From contig CAVVAX010000003.1 of assembly GCA_963746275.1 (NCBI GenBank), positions 1 through 64,000 on the forward strand: 64,000 bases of DNA. The letters are read 5' to 3'. Positions 17,776 to 26,707 of the stretch are shown in pieces. Positions within the stretch are counted from its first letter, which is position 1; each line of letters opens with the position of its first letter. The notes beneath the pieces were generated by a model, which was not told the origin of the DNA, did not search any database, and worked only from the letters and a program-made list of their open reading frames with translations. The position numbers and the translations under genes were made by a program. The DNA comes from JAEULH01 sp963746275. Lineage in GTDB: Bacteria > Pseudomonadota > Alphaproteobacteria > Rhodospirillales > Defluviicoccaceae.

Positions 17776-18657
17776 TCAACTCCTGCCGCTGGTCGCGCTC
17801 TGCGCCGGATTCCGACCCTCAAGCAGGTAATGCAGCACGGCGCGTTCATGGTAACGGCCGGCGTCATACTTCCAGGTCAACTTGTAGAGAGGGCAGCGCG
17901 CCTGATCGATCTCGTCCTTGATCGCGGCATCCAGTTCGGCAAACAGACCATGCTCCTGCAGACGGTGAGGGCCGTCGGCGTTGATCTTCGCGGTTTGGCT
18001 CCAGATGTCGCGGCACGCGGGGTCGTCGGCCACGAGCTTGGCGAACAGGTAGTGGAGGGCGAAGTACGGGTAGATCCTGAGGAACCGGGTCACGAAGGGC
18101 GAGAACCAGTGCCTGGTGGTGTTTTCGTTGCGGTTGAACCAGCGCGTCGCCTTCCTCTCAATCCCTTTGCCCCATCGCCCCTTGAACCTCGGGCCGAGCT
18201 CGAAACGATGCTTCGCCCAGTATTCCGTGAACTCCACCTTCATCTTGGCCGGTATCGGATTGCCCTTCGCGGCGGCGAGGAACCAGCTGGATATGAGCCG
18301 GTCCGGCCCCGGCCGATGAAAGCAGAAGAAGCCGCTGCCCATGCATTCGTGCAGCCACTCGTCCAAAGGCCGCATGCAGTAGACGGTCGCGTCCACCCAG
18401 ACGCCGCCGTGGCCGGCGAGCAGGTACACGCGCACCAGGTCGGCCAGGTGGTTCTTCTCGAGGCGAGCGAGCTTATCGTCCGGCACCTCCAGCCGCACGT
18501 GACACCCCAGGCTGTCTCGATCCAGGACCACGATCTCCCACGACGGGTTCTTCTCCTTCCACAACTCCAGGCACTTGCGGACGACGAGCGGGGCTTGGTC
18601 CAGGCCCTGGTACCACAGGAAGTAGATGGTTCGGGGGAGCACGCTCACCTCGCGCAA
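17776..18657 (-). CDS. Capsular polysaccharide synthesis / GT32-like glycosyltransferase
   Basis: 293-residue protein of the Caps_synth type: PRTIYFLWYQGLDQAP at the start, ELWKEKNPSWEIVVLD, LADLVRVYLLAGHGGVWVDATVY with the DxT/DxD-like nucleotide-sugar site, and CFHRPGPD. It would transfer a sugar from a nucleotide donor during surface polysaccharide synthesis. No other polysaccharide gene adjoins it, so it appears as an isolated transferase. The start at 18657 is kept; an alternative start a few codons later is possible. Confidence 0.78.
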   Translation of the reverse strand: MREVSVLPRTIYFLWYQGLDQAPLVVRKCLELWKEKNPSWEIVVLDRDSLGCHVRLEVPDDKLARLEKNHLADLVRVYLLAGHGGVWVDATVYCMRPLDEWLHECMGSGFFCFHRPGPDRLISSWFLAAAKGNPIPAKMKVEFTEYWAKHRFELGPRFKGRWGKGIERKATRWFNRNENTTRHWFSPFVTRFLRIYPYFALHYLFAKLVADDPACRDIWSQTAKINADGPHRLQEHGLFAELDAAIKDEIDQARCPLYKLTWKYDAGRYHERAVLHYLLEGRNPAQSATSGRS

Positions 18658-18681
18658 GCCTGTTCTATTTCATGGCATCGC

Positions 18682-18735
18682 CTGCCGCGGTCTGCCGCTG
18701 GTCTGCCGCTGGTCTGCCGCCGGCCTGCCGCCGAG
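18682..18735. repeat. 11-bp tandem repeat, about five copies
   Basis: Units CTGCCGCGGT, CTGCCGCTGGT (twice), CTGCCGCCGGC and CTGCCGCCGAG run head to tail in the divergent gap between the glycosyltransferase gene and the nnrU-like gene. Period 11 bp except the first unit, which is 10. Confidence 0.75.
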
Positions 18736-18853
18736 GATGAGTAGCGTCCTGCGGCTCGCCTGTGCAAGATGAGCCGAGGCTGCCTAACGACCGCCTCGGC
18801 AGTCATCACCGGCGCGGCCGCTGCGGAGGCGTCGCGTACGCGAGGGACGGATC

Positions 18854-19540
18854 ATGTTTGGCTCGCTCATCCTGGCCATCGTCGTGTTCGTCGCCAGCCA
18901 CGTCGTGCTCTCCAGCCTGCCGATCCGCGACCGCCTGACCGCAGCTATGGGCGAGCGTGGCTTTCGCGGCGGATACTCGGTGATCGCCATCGCCCTGCTG
19001 GCCTGGGTCGTCATCGCCTACAACGCTGCGCCGGTCGTGGAGCTCTGGTCGCCGCCGTCCGCCCTGCGTCATCTCTCCCTGCTGCTCATGCCGATCGCCT
19101 GCGTCTTTCTCGTCGCCGGGCTCACCACCCCCAATCCGACGGCCGTCGGCGCCGACACCGCCGCGCACATCGCCCGCGCGCCGGTCGGGATCTTTCGGGT
19201 GACTCGCCATCCGGTAATGTGGGCCGTCGCTCTCTGGGGCCTTGCCCACGTGATCGCCAATGGTGACGCGGCCGGCCTGATCCTGTTCGCCGGCTTGACG
19301 ATCCTCGCCATCGCCGGCGCCGCCCACAGCGACTTCCGCCGCCAGGCGGTTCTGGGAGAGCAGTGGACGGCGTACCGGGCGCAGACCTCGTTCATTCCCT
19401 TCAAGGCGATCCTGCTGCGGCAGACCCGGTTTCGCGCTGGCGAGATTGGCTGGGCACGGCTCGCAGGCGGCCTTGCCCTGTTCGCCGCCTTGCTGCTCGC
19501 TCACCCCTGGCTGTTCGGGGTCTCGCCGCTCTACGGCTGA
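18854..19540 (+). CDS. NnrU family membrane protein
   Basis: 228-residue inner-membrane protein with about six hydrophobic segments and NnrU-family signatures: FVASHVVLSSLPIRDRL near the start, RVTRHPVMWAVALWG in the middle, and the region HSDFRRQAVLGEQWTAYRAQTSFIPF. The family is linked to nitric-oxide or denitrification metabolism and is related to isoprenylcysteine-methyltransferase-type membrane proteins; its biochemical role is unsettled. No denitrification gene is nearby. Confidence 0.85.
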   Translation: MFGSLILAIVVFVASHVVLSSLPIRDRLTAAMGERGFRGGYSVIAIALLAWVVIAYNAAPVVELWSPPSALRHLSLLLMPIACVFLVAGLTTPNPTAVGADTAAHIARAPVGIFRVTRHPVMWAVALWGLAHVIANGDAAGLILFAGLTILAIAGAAHSDFRRQAVLGEQWTAYRAQTSFIPFKAILLRQTRFRAGEIGWARLAGGLALFAALLLAHPWLFGVSPLYG

Positions 19541-19554
19541 GCGGTCCAGCCGAG

Positions 19555-20805
19555 CTATAGGTTCGCGAGCGTCAGCACCTCGTGCGGCTCGCGCACGCCG
19601 CGGAGCACATGGACGCCGAGCGAGAGCAGAGGCTCCTCCACCAGCCGCGCCAGCTCGGCCGAGAGCACCAGCGGCCGGTCCAGCGTCTTGCACATGGATT
19701 CGAGCCTGCGCCGCCTCGTTGGCGGCGGCGCCGATGACGGTGAACTCCAGGCGCTGGTCGACGCCGATGTTGCCGTACATCACCGCGCCGATGTGCAGGC
19801 CGATGCCGAAGCGCAACGGAATCTCGCCGCGTTCCAGCCGGCGCTGGTTGAGCGCGTCCATCCGGGCGATGGCCTCGCGCGCCGCGGCCAGCGCCCGCGC
19901 GCAGGCGGCGACGGGCCGGTGGGGCGGCAGGCGACGCTGCCTGCGGTCCCGGCACCGCCCAAGGGGAAGATCGCGAGCAGGGCGTCGCCGATGTAGCGCA
20001 GAACCTCGCCGTCATGCGCCAGAACCGAGCCGGCCATGGCCTCGAAGTAGCCGTTGAGCAGCTCGAGGAAGACCGGCCGCGGCAGCGCGTCGGCCAGCGG
20101 CGTCGAGCCGCGCAGGTCGGAGAACCAGATGACGGCGTCGATGTCCTCGCCGTCGCCGCGGCGCACGAGCCCGTTCAGCACGCGCTCGCCGCTGACCCGG
20201 CCGAGGTAGGTCTCGAGAATCGTCCGCGCCGTCCGCCGCAGCGCATGCACCTCGAGCAGGCGCGAGAGCACCGGCAGCATGCCGTAGATGGCCTCCAGCT
20301 CGCCGGTGGAAAAACCGCCGGGGCGGTCGGCGGCAAAGGTGATGGCGCTGCGGCGCGCGTCCGAGAAAACGATCGGCATCGCCACGTAGTCGGTCGCTCC
20401 CTCCGCGCGCAGCTCCTCCAGGACCGGATAGTCGAGGGCGATGCCGGGGACGTCCAGGCGGCGGCGGACGCCGCCGACGCCGTCGTCGAAGATCGCCTTG
20501 AACGGGCTCGACTGGTAGCGCTCTTCGTTGAGGATGGCGTAGGTGGCGTTGAATTCCTCGAGCTCCGCGCGCCCCTGGGTCCAGGTGTAGCTGGTGCCGA
20601 GGTACTGCGGATGCAGGGTGCGCACGTGCAGCCGCATCCGGCAGAGCGGGATGGCGAGCGCGACCATCCGCTGGCAAAGGCCGCGGACGAGGTCGGGCAG
20701 CGCCGGCGCATCCCAGCCATCGCCCAGGATCCACTCGACCAGCGGGTTCGCGGCGATGGCGCTGGCCTGAGCCCGGTCAGGGTCATGAAGCGCGGCGGGC
20801 GGCAT
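19555..20805 (-). CDS. Class III adenylate/guanylate cyclase (two frameshifts)
   Basis: Starts at ATG 20805 (MPPAALHD). About 200 residues of a sensory N-terminal domain of unrecognised type (MRLHVRTLHPQYLGTSYTW and following) precede the cyclase homology domain with VIWFSDLRGSTPLAD (metal-binding Asp) and GEVLRYIGDALLAIFP. Near 19930 the frame changes and continues as MDALNQRRLERGEIPLRFG, GAVMYGNIG and LEFTVIGAAANEAA. Near 19715 it changes again to LESMCKTLDRPLVLSAELA and ends LTLANL at TAG 19555. All family motifs are present once the frames are joined, so it is probably one intact gene with sequence errors; a true pseudogene is possible. Confidence 0.8.
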
Positions 20806-21234
20806 CGGCGGCACTCCGGCAAGCGTGGATCGCGGGGAGGATAGGCGCGGCGGCGGCAACTGCCAACGCCGCGCTTGGCACGGCTCTTGAGTGGCCCGGC
20901 CGGCGACGCTTGCCGGAGCGTGCGGCTGAACCGCAGGCAAGCTTGCAGGGAAGGTCTATGGCGGCGAGTAGCTTTGCCCCTCGTTCGAGTCGGACGCGAA
21001 CCGGCTCGGGCGGGAGAGGCCGCCGCCGCTGCCGGTTCCGCCACCAGTTTCGCCGCCAGTTCCGCCGCCAGCGTGGCTTTGTCGGCTGGTCGGCTGGGAC
21101 GGGCCTTTCTTCGGGGCCGAAATCGAATATATTCTGCTCTGGGAGGCTGCGCCAAGCCGCTTCCAACCTTAGCAGAATGTTGCACAAGTGCTGCTCAATC
21201 CGGCGCCTTAACGAGCGAAGGATCCGATGCATCG
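20806..21234. other. 429-bp region upstream of clpS
   Basis: No supported gene. It contains a GC-rich 12-bp-period stretch near 21036-21073 (TTCCGCCACCAG, TTTCGCCGCCAG, TTCCGCCGCCAG) and an AT-rich spot TATATT at 21128-21133 that could belong to the clpS promoter. Long frames on both strands are alanine/arginine-rich shadows. Confidence 0.45.
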
Positions 21235-21573
21235 ATAAGTCGCCAGGACAAGAACCCGAATGACGGCACGCCCAACTCGGGGGTTGTCACGAAGTCGCGG
21301 GCCAAGACCAAGAAGCCGGCGATGTACAAGGTTCTGATGCTGAATGACGACTACACGCCGATGGAGTTCGTCGTCCACGTCCTCGAGCGGTTCTTCGCCA
21401 AGAGCCACGAGGAGGCGGTGCGCATCATGCTTCATGTGCATCACCGCGGGGTCGGGGTCTGCGGCGTTTTCACCTACGAGATCGCCGAGACCAAGGTGAA
21501 CCAGGTGATGGACCTGGCGCGCCAGCACCAGCATCCGCTGCAGTGCACGATTGAGAAGGACGGATCGGAATAG
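21235..21573 (+). CDS. clpS: ATP-dependent Clp protease adaptor ClpS (start codon uncertain)
   Basis: Adaptor that delivers N-degron substrates to ClpAP. The core is clear: MYKVLMLNDDYTPMEFV, VHVLERFF, HVHHRGVGVCGVFTYEIAETKV and HPLQCTIEKD. A family-like N-terminal extension (QDKNPNDGTPNSGV, then KTKKPA) continues upstream in frame to about 21235, where only an ATA lies at the expected start. The first standard in-frame start is ATG 21322, which would give an 83-residue core without the extension. The extension matters for ClpA modulation in this family, so I keep it. clpA follows 8 bp downstream. Confidence 0.88.
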   Translation: MSRQDKNPNDGTPNSGVVTKSRAKTKKPAMYKVLMLNDDYTPMEFVVHVLERFFAKSHEEAVRIMLHVHHRGVGVCGVFTYEIAETKVNQVMDLARQHQHPLQCTIEKDGSE

Positions 21574-21581
21574 GGGCCGGC

Positions 21582-23891
21582 ATGCTGTCACGCAATCTTG
21601 AACAGACGCTTCATCGCGCCCTGGCCCTGGCCACCGAGCGCCGCCACGAGTACGCGACGCTGGAGCACCTCCTGCTCGCCCTGATCGACGATCAGGATGC
21701 GACGCCGGTGCTGCGGGCCTGTGGCGTCGACATCACCCAGATTCGCCAGGAGTTGAGTCAGTTCGTGGACAACGAGCTCGACAGCCTGAAGACCGCGGTG
21801 GTCACCGACCCGAAGCCCACGGCCGGGTTCCAGCGCGTCGTCCAGCGTTCGGTGATCCACGTGCAGTCGTCGGGCCGGGAGGAGGTGACCGGCGCCAATG
21901 TGCTCGTCGCGCTCTTTTCCGAGCGCGAGTCGCACGCGGTCTACTTCTTGCAGCTCCAGGACATGACGCGGCTCGACGCGGTCAACTATATCGCGCACGG
22001 GATCGCCAAGGTCGGGGGCGAGAGCAAGCGGCGAAACGTTCATGGTGCCGACGAAGAGAACAGTGGCGAGAAGGTTGTGCGCAAGGGTCATGAAGCCTTG
22101 GAAACATACTGCGTCGATCTCAACCGGAAGGCCTCCGAAGGGCGCATCGATCCTCTGATCGGCCGCGACGCCGAGATCGAGAGGACGATCCAGATCCTTT
22201 GCCGGCGCAACAAGAACAACCCGCTGTTCGTCGGCGACCCCGGCGTCGGCAAGACGGCGCTGGCCGAGGGCCTGGCCTGGCGCATCGTCCGCGGTGAAGT
22301 GCCGGAGGTGCTCCGCCAGGCGACGATCTTCGCCCTCGACATGGGCTCGCTCTTGGCCGGTACCCGCTACCGCGGCGACTTCGAGGAGCGGCTGAAGAAC
22401 GTCATCTCCGAGCTGGAGGCGACGCCCGGCGCGATTCTGTTCATCGACGAGATCCACACCGTGGTCGGCGCCGGCGCCACCAGCGGCGGCTCGATGGACG
22501 CATCGAACATCCTCAAGCCGTCGCTGGCCTCGGGCAACCTCCGCTGCATGGGCTCGACGACCTACAAGGAGTACCGCAACCACTTCGAGAAGGACCGGGC
22601 GCTGGTCCGCCGGTTCCAGAAGATCGACATCTACGAGCCGTCGGTCGAGGACACGGTCAAGATCCTGCGCGGGCTCAAGCCCTACTTCGAATCGCACCAC
22701 TCGGTCCGCTACACGCAGGAGGCGCTGCGCGCCGCCGTGGAGTTGGCAGCGCGCTACATCAACGACCGCAAGCTGCCGGACAAGGCCATCGACGTCATCG
22801 ACGAGGTGGGCGCAGCCCGCATGCTGCTGCCGGCGAACCGCCGGCGGACCACGGTTACCGTGCGTGACGTCGAGGAGGTGGTGGCCAAGATCGCCCGCAT
22901 CCCCCCCAAGAGCGTCTCCAGCGACGACCGCAAGGCGCTGCTGACCCTGGAGCGGGACCTCCAGACGGTGGTGTTCGGCCAGAACGGCGCCATCTCGGCG
23001 CTCTCCAGCGCCATCAAGCTCGCCCGCGCCGGCTTGCGCGAAAACGAGAAGCCCATCGGCTGCTACCTGTTCTCCGGCCCGACAGGCGTCGGCAAGACCG
23101 AGGTCGCCCGGCAGCTCTCGCACATCCTCGGCATCGAGCTGGTTCGCTTCGACATGTCGGAGTACATGGAGCGTCACAGCGTCTCCAGGCTGATCGGCGC
23201 CCCGCCGGGCTACGTCGGCTTCGACCAGGGCGGGCTGCTCACGGACGCCATCGACAAGCAGCCGCATGCGGTGCTGCTCCTCGACGAGATCGAGAAGGCG
23301 CATCCGGACCTGTTCAACATCCTGCTGCAGGTCATGGACCACGGGAAGCTCACCGACCACAACGGCAAGAGCGTCGATTTCCGCAACGTGATCCTGATCA
23401 TGACCACCAACGCCGGCGCCGCCGAGATGGTCAAGCCGGCGATCGGCTTCGAACGCGAGGCCCGCGTCGGCGACGACACGGAGGCGATCGAGCGGATGTT
23501 CACGCCGGAGTTCCGCAACCGTCTCGACGCCATCATCCCCTTCGCCGGCCTGTCGCCGGATACGGTCGGGCGGGTCGTCGACAAGTTCGTGATCCAGCTG
23601 GAGGCACAGCTCGCCGACCGGCAGGTCACCATCGAGCTCACCGACGAGGCGCGGCAGTGGCTGGCGACAAGAGGCTACGACCAGCGCTTCGGCGCCCGGC
23701 CGCTGTCGCGGGTGATCCAGGAGCACATCAAGAAGCCGCTCGCCGAGGAGCTGCTGTTCGGCCGGCTGGAGAAGGGCGGGCTGGTCCGCGTCCACCTCGA
23801 AGACGGCAAGATCGCCTTCGATTATCCGGATCCGACGGCCGTCGCACCCACGCCGCGGAAGAAGCCGAAGGCGACGCAGGAAGTAACGTAA
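21582..23891 (+). CDS. clpA: ATP-dependent Clp protease ATP-binding subunit ClpA
   Basis: Hexameric AAA+ unfoldase that feeds substrates to ClpP. 769 residues, normal length. It has the N-domain with two Clp repeats (1-145), first AAA module with Walker A GDPGVGKT at 218-225 and Walker B ILFIDEIHT, second module with GPTGVGKT near 499-506 and LLLDEIEKAH, and a C-terminal D2-small domain (TRGYDQRFGARPLSRVI). It forms an operon with clpS, 8 bp upstream. Confidence 0.97.
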   Translation: MLSRNLEQTLHRALALATERRHEYATLEHLLLALIDDQDATPVLRACGVDITQIRQELSQFVDNELDSLKTAVVTDPKPTAGFQRVVQRSVIHVQSSGREEVTGANVLVALFSERESHAVYFLQLQDMTRLDAVNYIAHGIAKVGGESKRRNVHGADEENSGEKVVRKGHEALETYCVDLNRKASEGRIDPLIGRDAEIERTIQILCRRNKNNPLFVGDPGVGKTALAEGLAWRIVRGEVPEVLRQATIFALDMGSLLAGTRYRGDFEERLKNVISELEATPGAILFIDEIHTVVGAGATSGGSMDASNILKPSLASGNLRCMGSTTYKEYRNHFEKDRALVRRFQKIDIYEPSVEDTVKILRGLKPYFESHHSVRYTQEALRAAVELAARYINDRKLPDKAIDVIDEVGAARMLLPANRRRTTVTVRDVEEVVAKIARIPPKSVSSDDRKALLTLERDLQTVVFGQNGAISALSSAIKLARAGLRENEKPIGCYLFSGPTGVGKTEVARQLSHILGIELVRFDMSEYMERHSVSRLIGAPPGYVGFDQGGLLTDAIDKQPHAVLLLDEIEKAHPDLFNILLQVMDHGKLTDHNGKSVDFRNVILIMTTNAGAAEMVKPAIGFEREARVGDDTEAIERMFTPEFRNRLDAIIPFAGLSPDTVGRVVDKFVIQLEAQLADRQVTIELTDEARQWLATRGYDQRFGARPLSRVIQEHIKKPLAEELLFGRLEKGGLVRVHLEDGKIAFDYPDPTAVAPTPRKKPKATQEVT

Positions 23892-24066
23892 GCCGCCGCC
23901 GACCCTCTCCCGCACGCGCCAGTGTCGGCGAGAGGCGGCGCCGCGCGTCCGTTCGCGCGAGCAGCCGCGCCGCGGCTCGTGTACGCTTCCTCTTCGGGCA
24001 GAAGATCCCGCCGCGGGTGGAACCTCCGCGCCGCTGTCATGTTGTCGTCATGCCTCAACGACAACC

Positions 24067-24273
24067 GTGGGAGGGTCTCATGAGCGGCGACACCAGGATT
24101 TCCACGGCGACACCAGGATTTCCACCAACCCCGGCGACGAGGCCGAGCCCGGCACGCCCGGCAGCGGCGAGGCGCCATGCCCGAAGTGCGCAGGATCCGG
24201 CAAGCAGGGCGACAAGGAGTGCCCGAACTGCGGCGGTACCGGGCTGATCACCGAGGGCGTCGGCGGCGCGTAG
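24067..24273 (+). CDS. Small zinc-ribbon (DnaJ-type CxxCxGxG) protein with a recent N-terminal duplication
   Basis: A 68-codon frame with two CxxC pairs (CPKCAGSGK and CPNCGGTG) separated by 10 residues, as in the DnaJ central zinc finger, ending EGVGGA. The likely ancestral start ATG 24080 (MSGDTRIST) is now out of frame because a 20-bp perfect tandem duplication (24086-24105 / 24106-24125) lies between it and the zinc-finger part. The only in-frame start is GTG 24067. If the duplication is an assembly artefact, the true protein is about 57 residues from ATG 24080. Confidence 0.6.
   Translation: MGGSHERRHQDFHGDTRISTNPGDEAEPGTPGSGEAPCPKCAGSGKQGDKECPNCGGTGLITEGVGGA
24086..24125. repeat. Perfect 20-bp tandem duplication inside the zinc-ribbon gene
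   Basis: GGCGACACCAGGATTTCCAC at 24086-24105 is repeated exactly at 24106-24125. Being 20 bp, it shifts the reading frame by two. Confidence 0.95.
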
Positions 24274-24304
24274 CCCGGTTCTCACTGAAGAACTTTACGG
24301 CGCT

Positions 24305-25018
24305 TCAGATCGCGCCTTCGACCACGGCGGTGAGCCAGTCGGGCAGGTTGTCAACGATGTGGTCGACGTAGTCGAAGTCGGCGCCTTGCGCGCCGACGTC
24401 GGGCCGGGTGCGCACCCAGACGGTGGTCATGCCTAAGGCGGCGGCGGGTTCGAGGTTGCGAGCCATGTCCTCGACCATCACCGAGGCTCGGGGGTCGAGG
24501 CCGAAGCGGGCGACGACGCTGCGGTAGGTTTCGGGCTCGGGCTTGGGCATATAGCCGGCCTCGACGATGTCGAAGATGTCGGCAAAATGGTGGCCGACGC
24601 CGAGCTGGTTTAGCACCCGCTCGGCGTGGCCGACCGAGGCGTTGGTGAAGACAATTTTCCGGCCGGGCAGCGCCGTCAGCGCCGCCTCCAGAGCGGGGCT
24701 CGGCGTCAAAACGCTCACATCGATGTCGTGCACGTGCTCGAGGAACGCCGCCGGGTCAACGTCGTGGCGGTTCATCAGCCCGCGGAGCGACGTGCCGAAC
24801 TCGTGGAAGTACTCCTTCTGTAGCCGGTAGGCCTCGTCCAGGTCGAGGCCGAGGAAGGCGGCGATGTATCCGCGCATCCGCTCGTCGATCTGCGAGAACA
24901 GGTTGATCGAGGCGGGATACAGCGTGTTGTCGAGGTCGAAGACCCAGGCGGCTGCGTCGCGCAGCGGCACGATCCTTCGCCTGTGCTCGGCCGTTGCTGG
25001 GGCGGACGGGGAAGCCAT
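24305..25018 (-). CDS. HAD-superfamily pyrimidine 5'-nucleotidase-type hydrolase
   Basis: 237 residues. HAD motif I is VFDLDNTLYP (D28, D30), motif II FTNAS, motif III with MPKPEPETY and motif IV MVEDMARNLEPA. The DLDNTLYP motif with the small cap is typical of the SDT1/pyrimidine 5'-nucleotidase subgroup, which dephosphorylates nucleoside monophosphates. Start chosen at ATG 25018 (MASPSAP); the ORF extends 14 codons further upstream without family support. Confidence 0.85.
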   Translation of the reverse strand: MASPSAPATAEHRRRIVPLRDAAAWVFDLDNTLYPASINLFSQIDERMRGYIAAFLGLDLDEAYRLQKEYFHEFGTSLRGLMNRHDVDPAAFLEHVHDIDVSVLTPSPALEAALTALPGRKIVFTNASVGHAERVLNQLGVGHHFADIFDIVEAGYMPKPEPETYRSVVARFGLDPRASVMVEDMARNLEPAAALGMTTVWVRTRPDVGAQGADFDYVDHIVDNLPDWLTAVVEGAI

Positions 25019-25071
25019 GGCCGCTATTTGTCTCCGCGGCGGAGGCCGAGGCAAGCCCAAAACAATCGGCG

Positions 25072-25800
25072 TCAGCGGCCGAGGAGCACGTCGCGGGCCC
25101 GGTTCACCTGCGCGGCAAGATAGTCCGAGCCGCCACGGTCGGGGTGCAGGCCGGCGATCAGCCGATGGTAGGCGGCCTTGATCTCGGCTTCCGAGGCGCT
25201 CGGCTCGAGGCCGAGCGTTCGCAGCGCATCCTCCCTGGACATGGCCGCCGGTTCGCTGGAGCCGGTGCGCGCCTGCTCGCCCTGGCTCGCCGCGTGCTGG
25301 CGCCAGTCGGTGAACGTGCGGTCGAGATAGGCCTCAAGCAGCTGCGCGGATTGCGGATCCTCTCGGCGATAGCCGGCAAGGAGCGCGATCAGCGCGGCCT
25401 GGTCCATGTCGCCGAGGCGTCGGCCGGCCTGCTCCCCGCTCACGATCTCGCCGTCGAGTTGCCCCGACGCGTGGTCGAGGCTCATGTGCAGGAAGCGCGT
25501 GCGGATCGACGATGTGCCGCCACCGGCCACGCCACCCGCAGGCGTGCCGGCGTAGCGTCCCCCGCCCGCCCCCGCTGTGCCGAACGTCCGCAAGGCCCAC
25601 GGCAGCAGGAACGCCGCGGCACCCAGAGCCAGACCGAACCGGCCGGTGACGATGAGGGCGAGTGCTGCGACGATGATCAGGCCGATGCCGACCCGCTTCA
25701 GCACCTTAAGCAGCGTCTGGGCGTCGACGTGGGTGTACCAGCGGGCGAGGAGGAGAAAGCCGCCGAGCGCGGCAACGCCGAGGAGCAGGTAGGTCACCAC
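25072..25800 (-). CDS. Membrane-anchored J-domain protein
   Basis: 242 residues: an N-terminal hydrophobic segment (YLLLGVAALGGFLLLARW) and a second (GIGLIIVAALALIVTG), a middle part, and a C-terminal J-domain fragment with DALRTLGLEPSASEAEIKAAY and the HPD tripeptide in LHPDRGGSDYLA. This TIM14/DjlA-like arrangement would recruit DnaK at the membrane. It sits 3 bp downstream of the VWA-domain gene (stop 25804) on the same strand, suggesting an operon. Confidence 0.85.
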   Translation of the reverse strand: MVTYLLLGVAALGGFLLLARWYTHVDAQTLLKVLKRVGIGLIIVAALALIVTGRFGLALGAAAFLLPWALRTFGTAGAGGGRYAGTPAGGVAGGGTSSIRTRFLHMSLDHASGQLDGEIVSGEQAGRRLGDMDQAALIALLAGYRREDPQSAQLLEAYLDRTFTDWRQHAASQGEQARTGSSEPAAMSREDALRTLGLEPSASEAEIKAAYHRLIAGLHPDRGGSDYLAAQVNRARDVLLGR

Positions 25801-25803
25801 CGG

Positions 25804-26517
25804 CTAGCCGCCATGCATCTGGTTGGCAATCTGCTTCACCGCGCCGCCGCGCTCGATCGCGACCTTCTCCAGCGCGCTCTGACCGCCAGCGGCAAACACC
25901 GCGACGGCGCTGAGCAGGGTCTTCAGCACGTGCGGGCTATTCGGATCGAAGCGCAAGGCTGCCCCGCCGGTGAGCCTGGCGATCTCGCCAAAGGCGAAGG
26001 CGGCGCGTTCGTCGCGGCCCTCGTGGAACATGAAGGCCGGCACCCCGAGCAGCCCGAGCTCGCCGGCAAGCCCGGCCAGGCCGTCGATATCCTCCTCGAC
26101 GCAATCGCCGACGAAGACCAGCGCCGCGACCTTGCGCGTGCGGGTCTCGTTGATGGCGTGGCGCAGGACCTTGCGGATCTGCGTCCGCCCGGCATGGCAG
26201 CTCACCGAAGTCATCAGCCGCAACAGGTCCTCCGTACGGTCGACCCAGTTGCTGGCCCTGAACTCGTCGAAGCCGCGGTAGAAGCATAGCTGGATCTCCA
26301 GTCCGCCGATCGCGGCCGTCTCGACGAACATCTCGCCCTGGATGCGCGCGGCGCGGTCCCAGGTCGGCTGCCGGCTGGCGGTGGCGTCCAGGGCGAACAG
26401 CAGCCGCCCGCGCGCGCCCGCCGGTCGGGTCCCGGGCATCCGCGTCACCTGATCGAGGAAGGCGCTGACCTCCTGCTCCGAGGCCGGCTTGGCGGGAACC
26501 TTGGCGTCGCTGCTCAT
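25804..26517 (-). CDS. VWA-domain (MIDAS) protein
   Basis: 237 residues from ATG 26517 (MSSDAKVP). A von Willebrand A-like fold is indicated by LLFALDATASRQPTWD (DxTxS MIDAS), LEIQLCFYRG, TQIRKVLRHA and AALVFVGDCVEED. The family is cytoplasmic and of unknown role. The next gene on the same strand encodes a membrane J-protein with almost no gap, so the two may work together. The ORF extends 110 codons upstream through low-complexity sequence that I do not accept as coding. Confidence 0.8.
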   Translation of the reverse strand: MSSDAKVPAKPASEQEVSAFLDQVTRMPGTRPAGARGRLLFALDATASRQPTWDRAARIQGEMFVETAAIGGLEIQLCFYRGFDEFRASNWVDRTEDLLRLMTSVSCHAGRTQIRKVLRHAINETRTRKVAALVFVGDCVEEDIDGLAGLAGELGLLGVPAFMFHEGRDERAAFAFGEIARLTGGAALRFDPNSPHVLKTLLSAVAVFAAGGQSALEKVAIERGGAVKQIANQMHGG

Positions 26518-26596
26518 GCTCGTGTGGGTCTCGTCCGGCGCTGCTATCTCAGTGAGATAGGCGGATACCGGCGGGCAATCCAGCGCACCTGGGCGG

Positions 26597-26640
26597 GGCG
26601 AAGCGGGGGCGAAGCGGGGGCGAAGCGGGGGCGAGGCAAC
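26597..26640. repeat. 11-bp tandem repeat, three perfect copies plus a degenerate fourth
   Basis: GGCGAAGCGGG repeats at 26597, 26608 and 26619, with a diverged unit to 26640. It lies in the divergent promoter gap between the VWA gene and the L-2-hydroxyglutarate-oxidase-like gene. Confidence 0.9.
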
Positions 26641-26707
26641 GCCCGCCTTGCCGGCCCCGTCGACGCATGCGCATATCCAACCGGCGAGAAAGGCGCGGGG
26701 CGCAGCC

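Noticed and set aside
21588..23915. A 775-codon open frame antisense to clpA
   Set aside because: It mirrors clpA codons in a very GC-rich genome; composition is aspartate/arginine/valine-rich shadow with no domain motifs, and clpA itself is unambiguous.
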